This document shows, piece after piece, positions 1 through 8,316 of a stretch of 64,000 nt of DNA (positions are counted from its first letter, which is position 1; every line of letters begins with the position of its first letter). The DNA is from Oscillospiraceae bacterium (GTDB lineage Bacteria > Bacillota > Clostridia > Oscillospirales > Ruminococcaceae). The stretch spans positions 1 through 64,000 of the forward strand of contig JAILIG010000133.1 in the NCBI GenBank assembly GCA_024695445.1, written 5' to 3'. The translations under genes and the position numbers were made by a program. Under the pieces are notes generated by a model. The model did not search any database, had not been told where the DNA came from, and saw only the letters and a list, made by a program, of their open reading frames with translations.

Positions 1-1
1 G

Positions 2-1030
2 AACATCCTGCTTGTTGCGGAAGTCCGCGAGCTGAAGGCAAATCCGCACAGACTTGCAAAGGGTACTGTCATCGAAGCGCGTCTTGATAAGGGCAGAGGC
101 CCGATCGCGACGATCCTCGTTCAGAACGGTACGCTGCACACGGGCGATGTCATCATCGCGGGTACGGCAGTCGGCAAGGTGCGTGTCATGACGAATTACA
201 AGGGCAAGGTCGTCAAGGAGGCAGGCCCGTCCGTGCCGGTCGAGATTACCGGTCTGGCGGAGGTTCCGAGCGCCGGCGATGTCTTCAACGCGGTTGAGGA
301 CGAGCGTCTGGCGAAGGAGCTGGTCGAGCAGAGAAAGCACGAGGCGAAGGAGGAGCAGTTCCGCGCCTACCGCAAGGTCACGCTCGACAACCTGTTCTCG
401 CAGATCGCCGAGGGCGAGATGAAGGAACTGGCGATCATCGTCAAGGCGGATGTGCAGGGCTCGGTCGAGGCTGTCACGCAGTCGCTCGAAAAGCTCTCGA
501 ACGAGGAGGTCCGCGTCAAGGTCATTCACGGGGCCGTCGGTGCGGTCTCCGAGAGCGATGTCATGCTCGCAAATGCGTCCAATGCCATCATCGTCGGATT
601 CAATGTCCGTCCGATGCCGGTCGCAAGCGAGACCGCGGCCAGAGACGGCGTGGATATCCGCCTGTACCGCATCATCTACGATGCGATCGAGGAGATTTCC
701 ACCGCTATGAAGGGAATGCTGGCGCCGAAGTTCCGCGAGGTGCAGATGGCACGCATCGAGGTGCGTCAGGTCTATCACATTTCCAGTGTCGGCGCGGTGG
801 CAGGCTGCTATGTGCTGGACGGCAAGGTCACGAGACAGTGCAAGATCCGTGTTGTGCGTGACGGCATCGTGGTCGCAGAGGATCAGATTGATTCGCTGCG
901 CCGCTTCAAGGACGATGTCAAGGAAGTCGCAACCGGTTATGAGTGCGGCATTTCGCTGGAGCGGTTTGCCGATATCAAGGAAGGCGATATCCTCGAAGCC
1001 TACATCATCGAGGAGTACCGCGAGGACTGA
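2..1030 (+). CDS. infB: Translation initiation factor IF-2, C-terminal part (5' truncated by window)
   Basis: The frame is open from base 2, upstream of the ATG listed in the ORF track, and reads straight into IF-2 sequence such as '[19 protein letters not shown]', so the gene begins outside the window. IF-2 is the GTPase that brings fMet-tRNA to the 30S subunit. The G domain is missing here. What remains is the first beta-barrel (domain II), the domain III helix-rich block around 'ADVQGSVEA', and the C-terminal barrel that binds the initiator tRNA. It is followed by rbfA, truB and ribF, the usual Gram-positive translation operon order. Confidence 0.97.
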   Translation, partial: NILLVAEVRELKANPHRLAKGTVIEARLDKGRGPIATILVQNGTLHTGDVIIAGTAVGKVRVMTNYKGKVVKEAGPSVPVEITGLAEVPSAGDVFNAVEDERLAKELVEQRKHEAKEEQFRAYRKVTLDNLFSQIAEGEMKELAIIVKADVQGSVEAVTQSLEKLSNEEVRVKVIHGAVGAVSESDVMLANASNAIIVGFNVRPMPVASETAARDGVDIRLYRIIYDAIEEISTAMKGMLAPKFREVQMARIEVRQVYHISSVGAVAGCYVLDGKVTRQCKIRVVRDGIVVAEDQIDSLRRFKDDVKEVATGYECGISLERFADIKEGDILEAYIIEEYRED

Positions 1031-1048
1031 TTTGGAAGGAAAATAATC

Positions 1049-1073
1049 GGCGGCAGCCTGTGTTTCTGCCGCC
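1049..1073 (+). other. Intra-operon hairpin between infB and next ORF
   Basis: An 8-bp perfect stem GGCGGCAG / CTGCCGCC with a 9-nt loop lies in the short infB-to-ORF gap. No T-run follows, so it is more likely an RNA-stability or processing structure than a terminator. Confidence 0.5.
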
Positions 1074-1089
1074 CTGAACGGAGGGTATC

Positions 1090-1338
1090 ATGGAAATTCA
1101 GAGAATGAGCAATGCAGACATGATTCAGTATTGCGACGAGGCGCTCGCATGGGAAGATTTCGGACCGATCGACATTCTGTTTTTTGATACCGTAAAGCGG
1201 ATTCTGCTCGGTGAACTGAGCGTTTCCGACGAGGTCGCCGATCCGGAGACGATTTTCGATGAAGAGGGCTTCTTCAACGAGACGGAAACCACGGGCGACT
1301 ACTACAATCCCGAACCGGACGGCTCGATCAGGATCTGA
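1090..1338 (+). CDS. Small acidic hypothetical protein in the infB-rbfA interval
   Basis: This is an 82-residue ORF with a good ribosome site (ACGGAGGG) before its ATG. It sits in the gap where other Firmicutes have rbfA directly after infB. I do not recognise the family. The protein is strongly acidic, especially the C-terminal half (runs such as 'DPETIFDEEG'), with no signal peptide or membrane segment, so it should be a soluble cytoplasmic protein. Tight packing between two translation genes suggests it is translated from the same mRNA. Any role in ribosome maturation is only guilt by association. Confidence 0.75.
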   Translation: MEIQRMSNADMIQYCDEALAWEDFGPIDILFFDTVKRILLGELSVSDEVADPETIFDEEGFFNETETTGDYYNPEPDGSIRI

Positions 1339-1371
1339 TGCGGAGTCTCCGGCGGAAAGGAGTGACCAGAA

Positions 1372-1755
1372 ATGGCAAGCTTCAAAATCGGACGGGTGCA
1401 GGAGGACATCCTGCGGGAGCTGAGCGCGATCATGCGCGAGGAACTGAAGGATCCGCGCCTGACGCCTGCGCTGACGATCGTGCGGGCGGAGCTGTCCGGC
1501 GATATGGGGCACTGCAAGGTCTATGTTTCCAGCCTCAAGGGGGCGGAGGACGCAAAGACGGCGTGCAGCGTGCTGGCATCTGCGGGCGGATTCATCCGTT
1601 CGGAGCTGTTCAGCCGCCTGAAGCTGCGCAAATCCCCGCAGCTCCATTTCATCGCGGATGATTCGATCGCCTATGCGGCGGACATCAGCGAGAAGCTCAA
1701 CAGCCTCGGCCTGACCGGCGGCAATGATGCAGATTCAGCGGTTCCGCTGGAATAA
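1372..1755 (+). CDS. rbfA: Ribosome-binding factor A
   Basis: This 127-residue protein is the usual length for RbfA, a KH-fold 30S assembly factor needed for late 16S rRNA maturation. The N-terminal 'RVQEDILRELSAIMREELKDPR' region and the 'ELSGDMGHCKVYVS' strand are typical of the family. An AAGGAG ribosome site precedes the ATG. It lies between infB and the DHH phosphoesterase, the standard order for this operon. Confidence 0.96.
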   Translation: MASFKIGRVQEDILRELSAIMREELKDPRLTPALTIVRAELSGDMGHCKVYVSSLKGAEDAKTACSVLASAGGFIRSELFSRLKLRKSPQLHFIADDSIAYAADISEKLNSLGLTGGNDADSAVPLE

Positions 1756-1775
1756 ACCGGAAAGGGGGCGGTCTG

Positions 1776-2771
1776 ATGATACAGACGGAGCAGGGCGGCT
1801 GCCGGGAGATCGGCAGTGCAGAGGCGCTGCAGATTCTGCGGAGCCTCAGAGATGTGTATATTCTGATTCACCGCTCGCCGGACGGCGACTGCATCGGCAG
1901 CGGCTATGCGCTGTATCACATTCTGCGGGAAATGGGCATCCGCTCGCGTGTCTGCTGTGCGGATCCGATTCCGGCGATGTTCCGCGACATTACAGAGGGC
2001 ATCACCTTTGCGGAGTTTGAACCGCAGGCCTTTGTCTCGGTGGATGTCGCAGACAGAAACCTCTTCGGCGATCTGCCGGAGCGGGAGCGAAATGCAGAGA
2101 TTGCGCTCTGCATTGACCACCATATTTCCAATACGCACTATGCAAAATGCCTGCACTGGAATCCGGACTCCGCAGCAGCCTGCGAGATTCTATTCCGGCT
2201 GATGCAGGATAACGGCATTCCGCTGACCGAGCAGACGGCGCTCTGCCTTTACACGGGCATTGCGACAGATACCGGCTGCTTCCAGTTCAGCAATGCGGAC
2301 GCGGCGGCGTTCCGTGCGGTCGCGCAGATCAAGGCGCAGTTTCCGCATCTGCCGTATGCGCGGCTGAACCGCGAGCTGTTCGTGCTGAAATCGGAAGGCC
2401 GGCTCCGGCTGGATGCAAGGCTCATGGAGCACGCCCGGCTTTCCGCGGACGGGCGCGTGGCACTGGTCTATCTGCCCTATGCGTGGATGGAGGAGCTGCA
2501 TCTCTCCGCGGAGGAGATCGAGGGAACGGCCAATCTGCCGATGCAGATCATCGGCGTGGAGGTCGGCATCATCTGTAAGCAGCAGCCGGACGGCAGCTAC
2601 CGCATTTCCATGCGCGGCGGCGAGCACGCCGATGTCTCCGTGATTGCGCAGCATTTCGGCGGCGGCGGCCACATCAAGGCGAGCGGCTGTTCGCTGCGGG
2701 AGGGCGAACCGGAAGCGGTCTGCACGATGCTGATGGAAGCGGCCTCCGGCTTTCTGCGGGAGCAGCTATGA
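1776..2771 (+). CDS. DHH/DHHA1 phosphoesterase (NrnA-like oligoribonuclease / pAp phosphatase)
   Basis: The 331-residue protein has both family blocks. The N-terminal DHH domain carries 'HRSPDGDCIGS' (residues 32-42) and the 'DHH' metal site in 'CIDHHISN'. The C-terminal DHHA1 domain carries the substrate motif 'FGGGGHIKASG'. NrnA-type enzymes hydrolyse short RNA (nanoRNA) and 3'-phosphoadenosine-5'-phosphate. Cyclic-dinucleotide hydrolysis by relatives is possible, but this protein has no PAS/GGDEF part like GdpP. It overlaps truB by 4 bp (ATGA), indicating translational coupling. Confidence 0.92.
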   Translation: MIQTEQGGCREIGSAEALQILRSLRDVYILIHRSPDGDCIGSGYALYHILREMGIRSRVCCADPIPAMFRDITEGITFAEFEPQAFVSVDVADRNLFGDLPERERNAEIALCIDHHISNTHYAKCLHWNPDSAAACEILFRLMQDNGIPLTEQTALCLYTGIATDTGCFQFSNADAAAFRAVAQIKAQFPHLPYARLNRELFVLKSEGRLRLDARLMEHARLSADGRVALVYLPYAWMEELHLSAEEIEGTANLPMQIIGVEVGIICKQQPDGSYRISMRGGEHADVSVIAQHFGGGGHIKASGCSLREGEPEAVCTMLMEAASGFLREQL

Positions 2772-3661
2772 TGGAAAGCGGCATTCTCATCATGGACAAG
2801 CCGCAGGGCTTCACCTCCTTTGATGTGATCGGGAAGCTGCGCGGCATTCTGAAAATGAAAAAGCTCGGTCACACCGGTACGCTCGATCCGATGGCGACCG
2901 GCGTGCTGCCCGTTCTGGTCGGGACGGCGGCAAGAGCCTGCGACATTCTGCCGGACGAGGGCAAGGCCTACCGTGCAGGGTTCCGGCTCGGCACCGTGAC
3001 CGACACACAGGACAGCACCGGAACGGTCCTTCAGGTGCATCCGGTGACGGCCGGCAGCGCGGAGATTCTGCGTGTCCTGCCGGAATTCACCGGCTGGATC
3101 GACCAGATTCCGCCGATGTATTCGGCGGTGCAGATCAACGGAAAACGCCTTTACGAGCTGGCAAGAGCTGGAAAGGAAATCGAGCGCCCCGCAAGGCGTG
3201 TCCTTGTGGAGCAGATTACGCTGGAGGAGTTCGACGGAGCAGCCGGCAGCGGCGTGCTTTCGGTTCGCTGCGGCAAGGGCACATATGTACGCACGCTGAT
3301 TCACGACATCGGACAGCGGCTCTCCTGCGGCGCTCACATGACGGCGCTGACGCGGACGGAAGCCTGCGGGTTTTCTCTCTCCGAGGCGCACAGCTTCGAC
3401 GAGGTGCAGCAGGCCGCGGACAGCGGATGCCTTTCCGGGCTCATTCTCCCGACGGACCGCCTGTTTGCCGATCTGCCGGCACTCCGGCTCAATGCGGCAC
3501 AGTCGCGGATGTATGCAAACGGCGTCAAGCTGACGCTCTCGCGCCTGCATCTGCCCGAAGGGGCGGCGCGCCTGCGTGTCTACGCCGACAGCGGACGCTT
3601 TTTCGGCCTGGCGGAGCCCGACCGCGAAAACGGCGTGCTGCGGATCTATAAAAATCTTTGA
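2768..3661 (+). CDS. truB: tRNA pseudouridine(55) synthase TruB
   Basis: TruB makes pseudouridine 55 in the T-loop of tRNAs. The catalytic motif 'GHTGTLDPMATGVLP' is present with the nucleophilic aspartate at residue 40, and 'KGTYVRTLIHDIG' marks the second conserved block. The length of 297 residues is normal. The start codon overlaps the stop of the preceding DHH gene, and the stop lies directly before ribF, as in most Firmicutes. Confidence 0.97.
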   Translation: MMESGILIMDKPQGFTSFDVIGKLRGILKMKKLGHTGTLDPMATGVLPVLVGTAARACDILPDEGKAYRAGFRLGTVTDTQDSTGTVLQVHPVTAGSAEILRVLPEFTGWIDQIPPMYSAVQINGKRLYELARAGKEIERPARRVLVEQITLEEFDGAAGSGVLSVRCGKGTYVRTLIHDIGQRLSCGAHMTALTRTEACGFSLSEAHSFDEVQQAADSGCLSGLILPTDRLFADLPALRLNAAQSRMYANGVKLTLSRLHLPEGAARLRVYADSGRFFGLAEPDRENGVLRIYKNL

Positions 3662-3669
3662 GGTACTGC

Positions 3670-4560
3670 ATGAAAACCAGTGAAAAACGCCCGGTTGCCG
3701 CGGCACTCGGCGTGTTTGACGGGGTGCATCTCGGTCACCGCGCCGTCATCGCGCAGGCCGCAGCGTCCGGCGTCTGTCATGCCGTCACATTTCAGGCGGC
3801 GACCATGCCCGAAAAGCAGGGGCATCCGCTCCGGTATATCTACCGCGACGGGCAGCGGGACCGTCTGCTGAAGGACTGCGGCGCAGCGGCCGTGACGGCG
3901 CTTCCGTTCGGACAGGTTCGCGGGCTGGACGGCGAACGCTTCTGCCGCGAGATCCTGCTGGAGCGCATCGGCGCGGAGCGGGTGGTCTGCGGCGCGGATT
4001 TCCGCTTCGGCAGCGGCGCGTCCTGCGGCACAGAGCAGCTCATCGCCTACGGGCAGCAGCTCGGCTTTGCCGTGGAGCTGGTTCCGCAGGTGCAGGACAG
4101 CGACGGTCTGCCGGTTTCCTCCGGACGCATCCGTGCGCTGCTGCAGGAGGGCGCCGTGTCGGACGCCAACCGGCTGCTCGGCGCGGATTATCAGATTCTG
4201 ACACCGGTTGTCACCGGACGGCAGCAGGGCAGACTGCTCGGCGCGCCGACCGCCAACCAGCTTTTTGAGCCGTGGCAGTGTGTGCCGATGTACGGCGTCT
4301 ATGCTTCGTTCGCCGAGGTGGAGGGCGTGCGCATTCCGTCCGTGACCAGCATCGGTGTGCAGCCGACGCTGACCGACGGCACCGGCAGACCGGTTGCGGA
4401 AACGCACCTGATCGGCTGGCAGGGGACACTGAACGGTGTGCTGCTGCCTGTCACGCTGACCGCCTTCCTGCGCGGAGAGCAGCGGTTTGCTTCGCGGGAG
4501 GCGCTGATTTCGCAGATTCAGTGCGACATCAGAACCCGGATGGCGATGCTTCCGGCATAA
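3670..4560 (+). CDS. ribF: Bifunctional riboflavin kinase / FAD synthetase
   Basis: RibF converts riboflavin to FMN and FMN to FAD. The N-terminal FAD-synthetase nucleotidyltransferase motif is 'GVFDGVHLGHRAV', with the second motif 'SSGRIR'. The C-terminal flavokinase domain has the 'APTANQ' loop. The ORF track starts at a TTG (3658) inside truB. I prefer the ATG at 3670 because GAGG at 3660-3663 sits 6 nt before it. The protein is then 296 residues, normal for the family. The chain truB-ribF is conserved widely in Gram-positives. Confidence 0.93.
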   Translation: MKTSEKRPVAAALGVFDGVHLGHRAVIAQAAASGVCHAVTFQAATMPEKQGHPLRYIYRDGQRDRLLKDCGAAAVTALPFGQVRGLDGERFCREILLERIGAERVVCGADFRFGSGASCGTEQLIAYGQQLGFAVELVPQVQDSDGLPVSSGRIRALLQEGAVSDANRLLGADYQILTPVVTGRQQGRLLGAPTANQLFEPWQCVPMYGVYASFAEVEGVRIPSVTSIGVQPTLTDGTGRPVAETHLIGWQGTLNGVLLPVTLTAFLRGEQRFASREALISQIQCDIRTRMAMLPA

Positions 4561-4606
4561 GCTGCAATTTTCGTGTGGCTGACACGGGATTGTCACATTC
4601 GGCAGA

Positions 4607-4612
4607 TACAAT
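4607..4612 (+). promoter_or_regulatory. Possible -10 element for the ABC exporter operon
   Basis: TACAAT lies about 90 nt before the ABC ATPase start in the 142-nt gap after ribF. No -35 lies at the correct distance: TTGTCA at 4590 is only 11 nt upstream. The inverted repeat TGACA-CGGGAT-TGTCA (4580-4595) just upstream might be an activator site. Weak evidence only. Confidence 0.3.
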
Positions 4613-4702
4613 AGTCAAGGACTGTGCCGGTTCTGACCGGCAATTTACCTTATATTTCACGGAAGCGGCGCGGAGCGCTGCGGAAAGGGATGAACGAATA
4701 CA

Positions 4703-5689
4703 ATGATTGAAGTACGGCATCTGACCAAGCATTACGGCGATAAGCACGCGGTCAACGACATCAGCTTCACCGTTGAGGACGGCGAAATCCTCGGATTCCT
4801 CGGCCCGAACGGCGCGGGAAAATCCACTACGATGAATATGCTGACCGGCTATATCTCCTCGACCTCCGGCACCGCACTCATCAACGGCGTGGACATTCTG
4901 GAGGATCCGATCAAGGCAAAATCCTACATCGGATATCTGCCGGAGCTGCCGCCGCTCTATCTGGATATGACGGTCAAGGGCTACCTGCATTACATCTACG
5001 ACCTGAAAAAGTGCAAACTGCCGCGCCGGGCACACTTAAACGAGGTCATGACGCTGACGCAGATCAGCGATGTGCAGGACCGTCTGATCAAGAACCTGTC
5101 AAAAGGTTACCGGCAGCGTGTCGGTCTGGCGCAGGCTCTGATCGGCAATCCGCCGGTTCTGATTCTCGACGAGCCGACGGTCGGCATGGATCCCCGCCAG
5201 ATTCAGGAGATTCTCTCGCTGATCAAAAAGCTCGGCAGAAATCACTCCGTCATTCTGTCGTCCCACATCCTGAGCGAAATCCAGGCGACCTGTGACCGCA
5301 TCATCATCATCAATCACGGTGTGGTCGCGGCGCATGACACCGCCGACAACCTCTCGAAGAATGTCTCGGCCGATCACCGTGTGCTCGCCCGCATCGAGGG
5401 CCCGCGTGAGGAGATCGTCAAGGCACTCCGCAACATCGACGGCATCCGCTACTGCCGCGCCGACATGGAGCGTGAGCCGGGCGTCTTTGAGTACGAGCTC
5501 GAAGCGGCGCCGGGCTATGACATCCGCCGGCAGCTGTTTGATATTGTCTGCGAGCATCACTGGTATCTGCTGTCGCTGCGCTCTGCGGAGCTGACACTGG
5601 AGGATGTGTTCCTCAAGATTACCATGGGCGAGGGCATTGTGCTGCCCGATGCCGACAAACAAGCCGCAGCGCAGACAGAGGAGGGTTAA
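4703..5689 (+). CDS. ABC transporter ATP-binding protein (GldA/CcmA type)
   Basis: A 328-residue ATPase with Walker A 'GPNGAGKST' (residues 34-42), signature 'LSKGYRQRVGLAQAL' and Walker B 'LILDEPTVGMD'. It starts an operon with a six-helix ABC-2 permease, a GldG-like auxiliary protein and a DUF4340 protein. This four-gene layout is the GldAFG-like family known from Bacteroidetes gliding but also common in non-gliding Firmicutes, where the substrate is unknown. The C-terminal 100 residues form an extra domain typical of ABC-2 exporters. Export is likely, but the cargo cannot be read from the sequence. Confidence 0.93.
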   Translation: MIEVRHLTKHYGDKHAVNDISFTVEDGEILGFLGPNGAGKSTTMNMLTGYISSTSGTALINGVDILEDPIKAKSYIGYLPELPPLYLDMTVKGYLHYIYDLKKCKLPRRAHLNEVMTLTQISDVQDRLIKNLSKGYRQRVGLAQALIGNPPVLILDEPTVGMDPRQIQEILSLIKKLGRNHSVILSSHILSEIQATCDRIIIINHGVVAAHDTADNLSKNVSADHRVLARIEGPREEIVKALRNIDGIRYCRADMEREPGVFEYELEAAPGYDIRRQLFDIVCEHHWYLLSLRSAELTLEDVFLKITMGEGIVLPDADKQAAAQTEEG

Positions 5690-5692
5690 CTG

Positions 5693-6397
5693 ATGGGCGC
5701 TATTTACAGACGCGAGATCGGTGCCTATTTCACATCGAGCATCGCATATATTTTCCTTGCCGTGTTCTGGACTTTCTCCGGATGGTTTTTCTATGCAGCC
5801 AGTCTGACCGCGGGAACGACGGATATGTCCGGTATGTTCCAGAGCCTGTTTCTGGTCATCATCTTCCTGATTCCGATTCTGACGATGCGCCTCTTTTCCG
5901 AGGAGAAGAAGCAGAAGACCGAGCAGGGCCTTCTGACGGCGCCGGTCAGCCTCGGCGAGATCGTTTTCGGCAAGTATTTTGCCGCACTGACGCTTTACAC
6001 CATCGCCATTCTGATGCCGTTTGTCTATGCGATGATTATGAGCAGCTTCGGCCATGTGGAATGGGGCATCGTCTTTGCGAATTTCCTCGCACTGTTTCTG
6101 CTGGGCGCTGCGTTTATCGCGGTCGGTACGCTGATTTCCGCACTGACGGAGAATCAGATCGCCGCAGCGGTCATGAGCTTTGTCGCTCTGATGGCGCTGT
6201 ATATGCTCGACCTGGTGGGCGGCCTCATCAATATCGTGTGGGTTCAGAATCTGCTGAAGAGCCTGTCGTTCTACACGAAGTATTATTCCGTAACCGTCGG
6301 CCTGTTCAATGTCTCGACCGTCGTGTTCTATCTGAGTGTTGCATTTATCTTTAATTATCTGACGATCCGCGTGTTTGAGCGCAGACGCTGGAGCTGA
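5693..6397 (+). CDS. ABC-2 type permease (GldF-like)
   Basis: This 234-residue protein has about six hydrophobic segments and begins with the amphipathic 'YRREIGAYFTSSIAYIFLAVF' region characteristic of GldF/ABC-2 permeases. The conserved cytoplasmic segment 'LRLFSEEKKQKTEQGLLTAPV'-like block (here 'MRLFSEEKKQKTEQ') is present. It starts 4 nt after the ATPase and precedes the GldG-like gene, so it should form the membrane channel of the same exporter. Confidence 0.9.
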   Translation: MGAIYRREIGAYFTSSIAYIFLAVFWTFSGWFFYAASLTAGTTDMSGMFQSLFLVIIFLIPILTMRLFSEEKKQKTEQGLLTAPVSLGEIVFGKYFAALTLYTIAILMPFVYAMIMSSFGHVEWGIVFANFLALFLLGAAFIAVGTLISALTENQIAAAVMSFVALMALYMLDLVGGLINIVWVQNLLKSLSFYTKYYSVTVGLFNVSTVVFYLSVAFIFNYLTIRVFERRRWS

Positions 6398-6414
6398 AGG
6401 AGGAGGGATTCGCC

Positions 6415-8316
6415 ATGGGCAAGAAAAACAAGAAGCAGAATCCGGTTGAATCCGCCGGCGCTGCCAGACAGAATGCGCTGAACGCCGCAAAGGAAGCCGA
6501 AGCAAAGGCAAACGCGGCGGCGGAAGCTGCGGAGGAGGCAGCAGATGAGCTGACCGAAGACATCGGAGCGGCTGCCGCAGAGGCGGAGGAGCTGCTCGAA
6601 GAAACCGCAGAGGCGCTTTCCGAGCAGGCGGAGGAATCCGCAGCCGAGGCCGCCGACGAGATCCGTGCGGCGGAGCAGGCACTGGAGGACGGCGCAGAGC
6701 TTCCGTCTGAGCCGGAGAAGAAGGCTCCGGAGAAAAAGGAAAAGAAAAAGCGCGAGCTGACCGCCGAGGAAGAAGCGGCGCGCGAGCTCAATAAGACCAA
6801 GCGCCGCAAGAAGTTCAAGTACGGGACGCTGGCAGCCGTCGTGACGGCAATCGTGCTGGCCTGTGTCGTCGTGGTCAATGTCATCTGCCATGTGCTGGAT
6901 GAACGCTATCACTGGAACATCGACCTGACCTCGTCCGGCAAGTATGAGCTGGATCCGCAGACGATCGACTATCTGCACCAGGTCAGCAAGGACATCCAGA
7001 TCGGCGTCATGGTCGATGAGGATACGCTGGAAAAGGACGCCCGCGGCTTCAACATCATCGTGGAGACGCTGGATCGCTTTGAGAAGGAATCAAACGGCCA
7101 TATTAATGTCGAGTACATCAACATGACCAAGCGCCCCGAAGCCGTCAAGCAGTATTCCAAGGACTATGACGGCGACTTTTCCGAGGGCGATACCGTCTTA
7201 AAGTGCGGCGATCTGACGCGTGTGGTCATGTTCACGGATATGATCAAAACCGAGCAGACGCCGAACTACGAGACGATGACCTATGATTACAGCTATACCT
7301 TCATCGGCGAGCAGTCCCTGATCTCGGCGATTGCCGGTGTCACCGACCTGAATCAGGTCAAGGTCGCGTTCATCAGCAAGACCGGCGGCCGCCCGATTTA
7401 CTACGACTACGATTCGCCGTCCTTCAGCACGATGAAGGAGCTGATGGAAAAGAACAACTACAGCCTGACCGAGGTGGATATCGCAAATGATGCGCTTTCC
7501 CCTGCGGACTATGACTTTGCAGTGCTCTGTGCGCCGTTCAACGATCTGACCGAGGCACAGGTTGATAAGCTGGAGGAATTCCTCAAGAACGGCGGCCAGT
7601 ATGACAAGTCGCTCGTGTACTTCGCCAGCTTCTATCAGCAGGATACGGAAAAGCTCGACGCCTTCCTCGATCTGTGGGGACTGAAGGCGGAGTCCGCCGT
7701 GCTGATGGAGGGCAACGAAAAGACGGCACAGGTTGCACCGACGGTGCTCGGAAACCTGCGCGGCACCCCGGTTGCCTCGCTGACCGATCAGGAACTGAAC
7801 AAGGGTGTGACGGAGTCCAAGCTGCCGGTCATCACGCCGTATGCGCGTCCGCTGACGCTCGCCTTTACGACGGCCAACAACGGCAGAGAGACGCACGCCC
7901 TGCTGGAAACCGCAAAGACGGCCTTTGTCCGTCCGCTGGATGTCAAGACCGAGGAATTCAATGAGGACACCGCTGAGAAGGGCTCCTTTGCCGTTGCCGC
8001 GGTAGCGACCAATTCGGTCATCGTGGACAATGCCTCGCATACCAGCCGCATTCTCGCCTTCAGCAGCCCGATGATGCTCGATCCAAACATCACGGCGTCG
8101 AAGTCCTATCTGAACGCCGGCTATTTCATCTCCGTGCTGAATACGATGAGCGGCAAGGAATCGCTGATTACCGTCAGCGAGAAGGCACTGTCCTCGTCCA
8201 AGATCACGGTGACGAATAGTCATGTGAAGTGGATCTTCAATATCATTGTGCTCTTCATTCCGCTGCTGGTTGCAGCCATCGGCGTTGTTGTCTATATAAG
8301 GAGAAGAAACCGATGA
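6415..8316 (+). CDS. GldG-like ABC exporter auxiliary protein with long Ala/Glu-rich N-terminus
   Basis: The 633-residue protein has three parts. Residues 1-125 are a highly charged, Ala/Glu/Lys-rich segment likely to form cytoplasmic coiled coil. A membrane helix follows at about 138-162. Next comes a large extracytoplasmic GldG/ABC_transp_aux domain, and the protein ends with a second membrane helix near the C-terminus followed by 'RRRNR'. Family members usually begin at the first membrane helix, so the 125-residue extension is unusual. The ribosome site AAGGAGGAGGG before the ATG supports the long start. The stop overlaps the next start (ATGA). Confidence 0.88.
   Translation: MGKKNKKQNPVESAGAARQNALNAAKEAEAKANAAAEAAEEAADELTEDIGAAAAEAEELLEETAEALSEQAEESAAEAADEIRAAEQALEDGAELPSEPEKKAPEKKEKKKRELTAEEEAARELNKTKRRKKFKYGTLAAVVTAIVLACVVVVNVICHVLDERYHWNIDLTSSGKYELDPQTIDYLHQVSKDIQIGVMVDEDTLEKDARGFNIIVETLDRFEKESNGHINVEYINMTKRPEAVKQYSKDYDGDFSEGDTVLKCGDLTRVVMFTDMIKTEQTPNYETMTYDYSYTFIGEQSLISAIAGVTDLNQVKVAFISKTGGRPIYYDYDSPSFSTMKELMEKNNYSLTEVDIANDALSPADYDFAVLCAPFNDLTEAQVDKLEEFLKNGGQYDKSLVYFASFYQQDTEKLDAFLDLWGLKAESAVLMEGNEKTAQVAPTVLGNLRGTPVASLTDQELNKGVTESKLPVITPYARPLTLAFTTANNGRETHALLETAKTAFVRPLDVKTEEFNEDTAEKGSFAVAAVATNSVIVDNASHTSRILAFSSPMMLDPNITASKSYLNAGYFISVLNTMSGKESLITVSEKALSSSKITVTNSHVKWIFNIIVLFIPLLVAAIGVVVYIRRRNR

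Noticed and set aside
5099-6682. 527-codon open frame on the minus strand
   Set aside because: Antisense to the ABC ATPase, permease and GldG-like genes; low-complexity Pro/Arg/Leu start is a mirror of the Ala/Glu coil.
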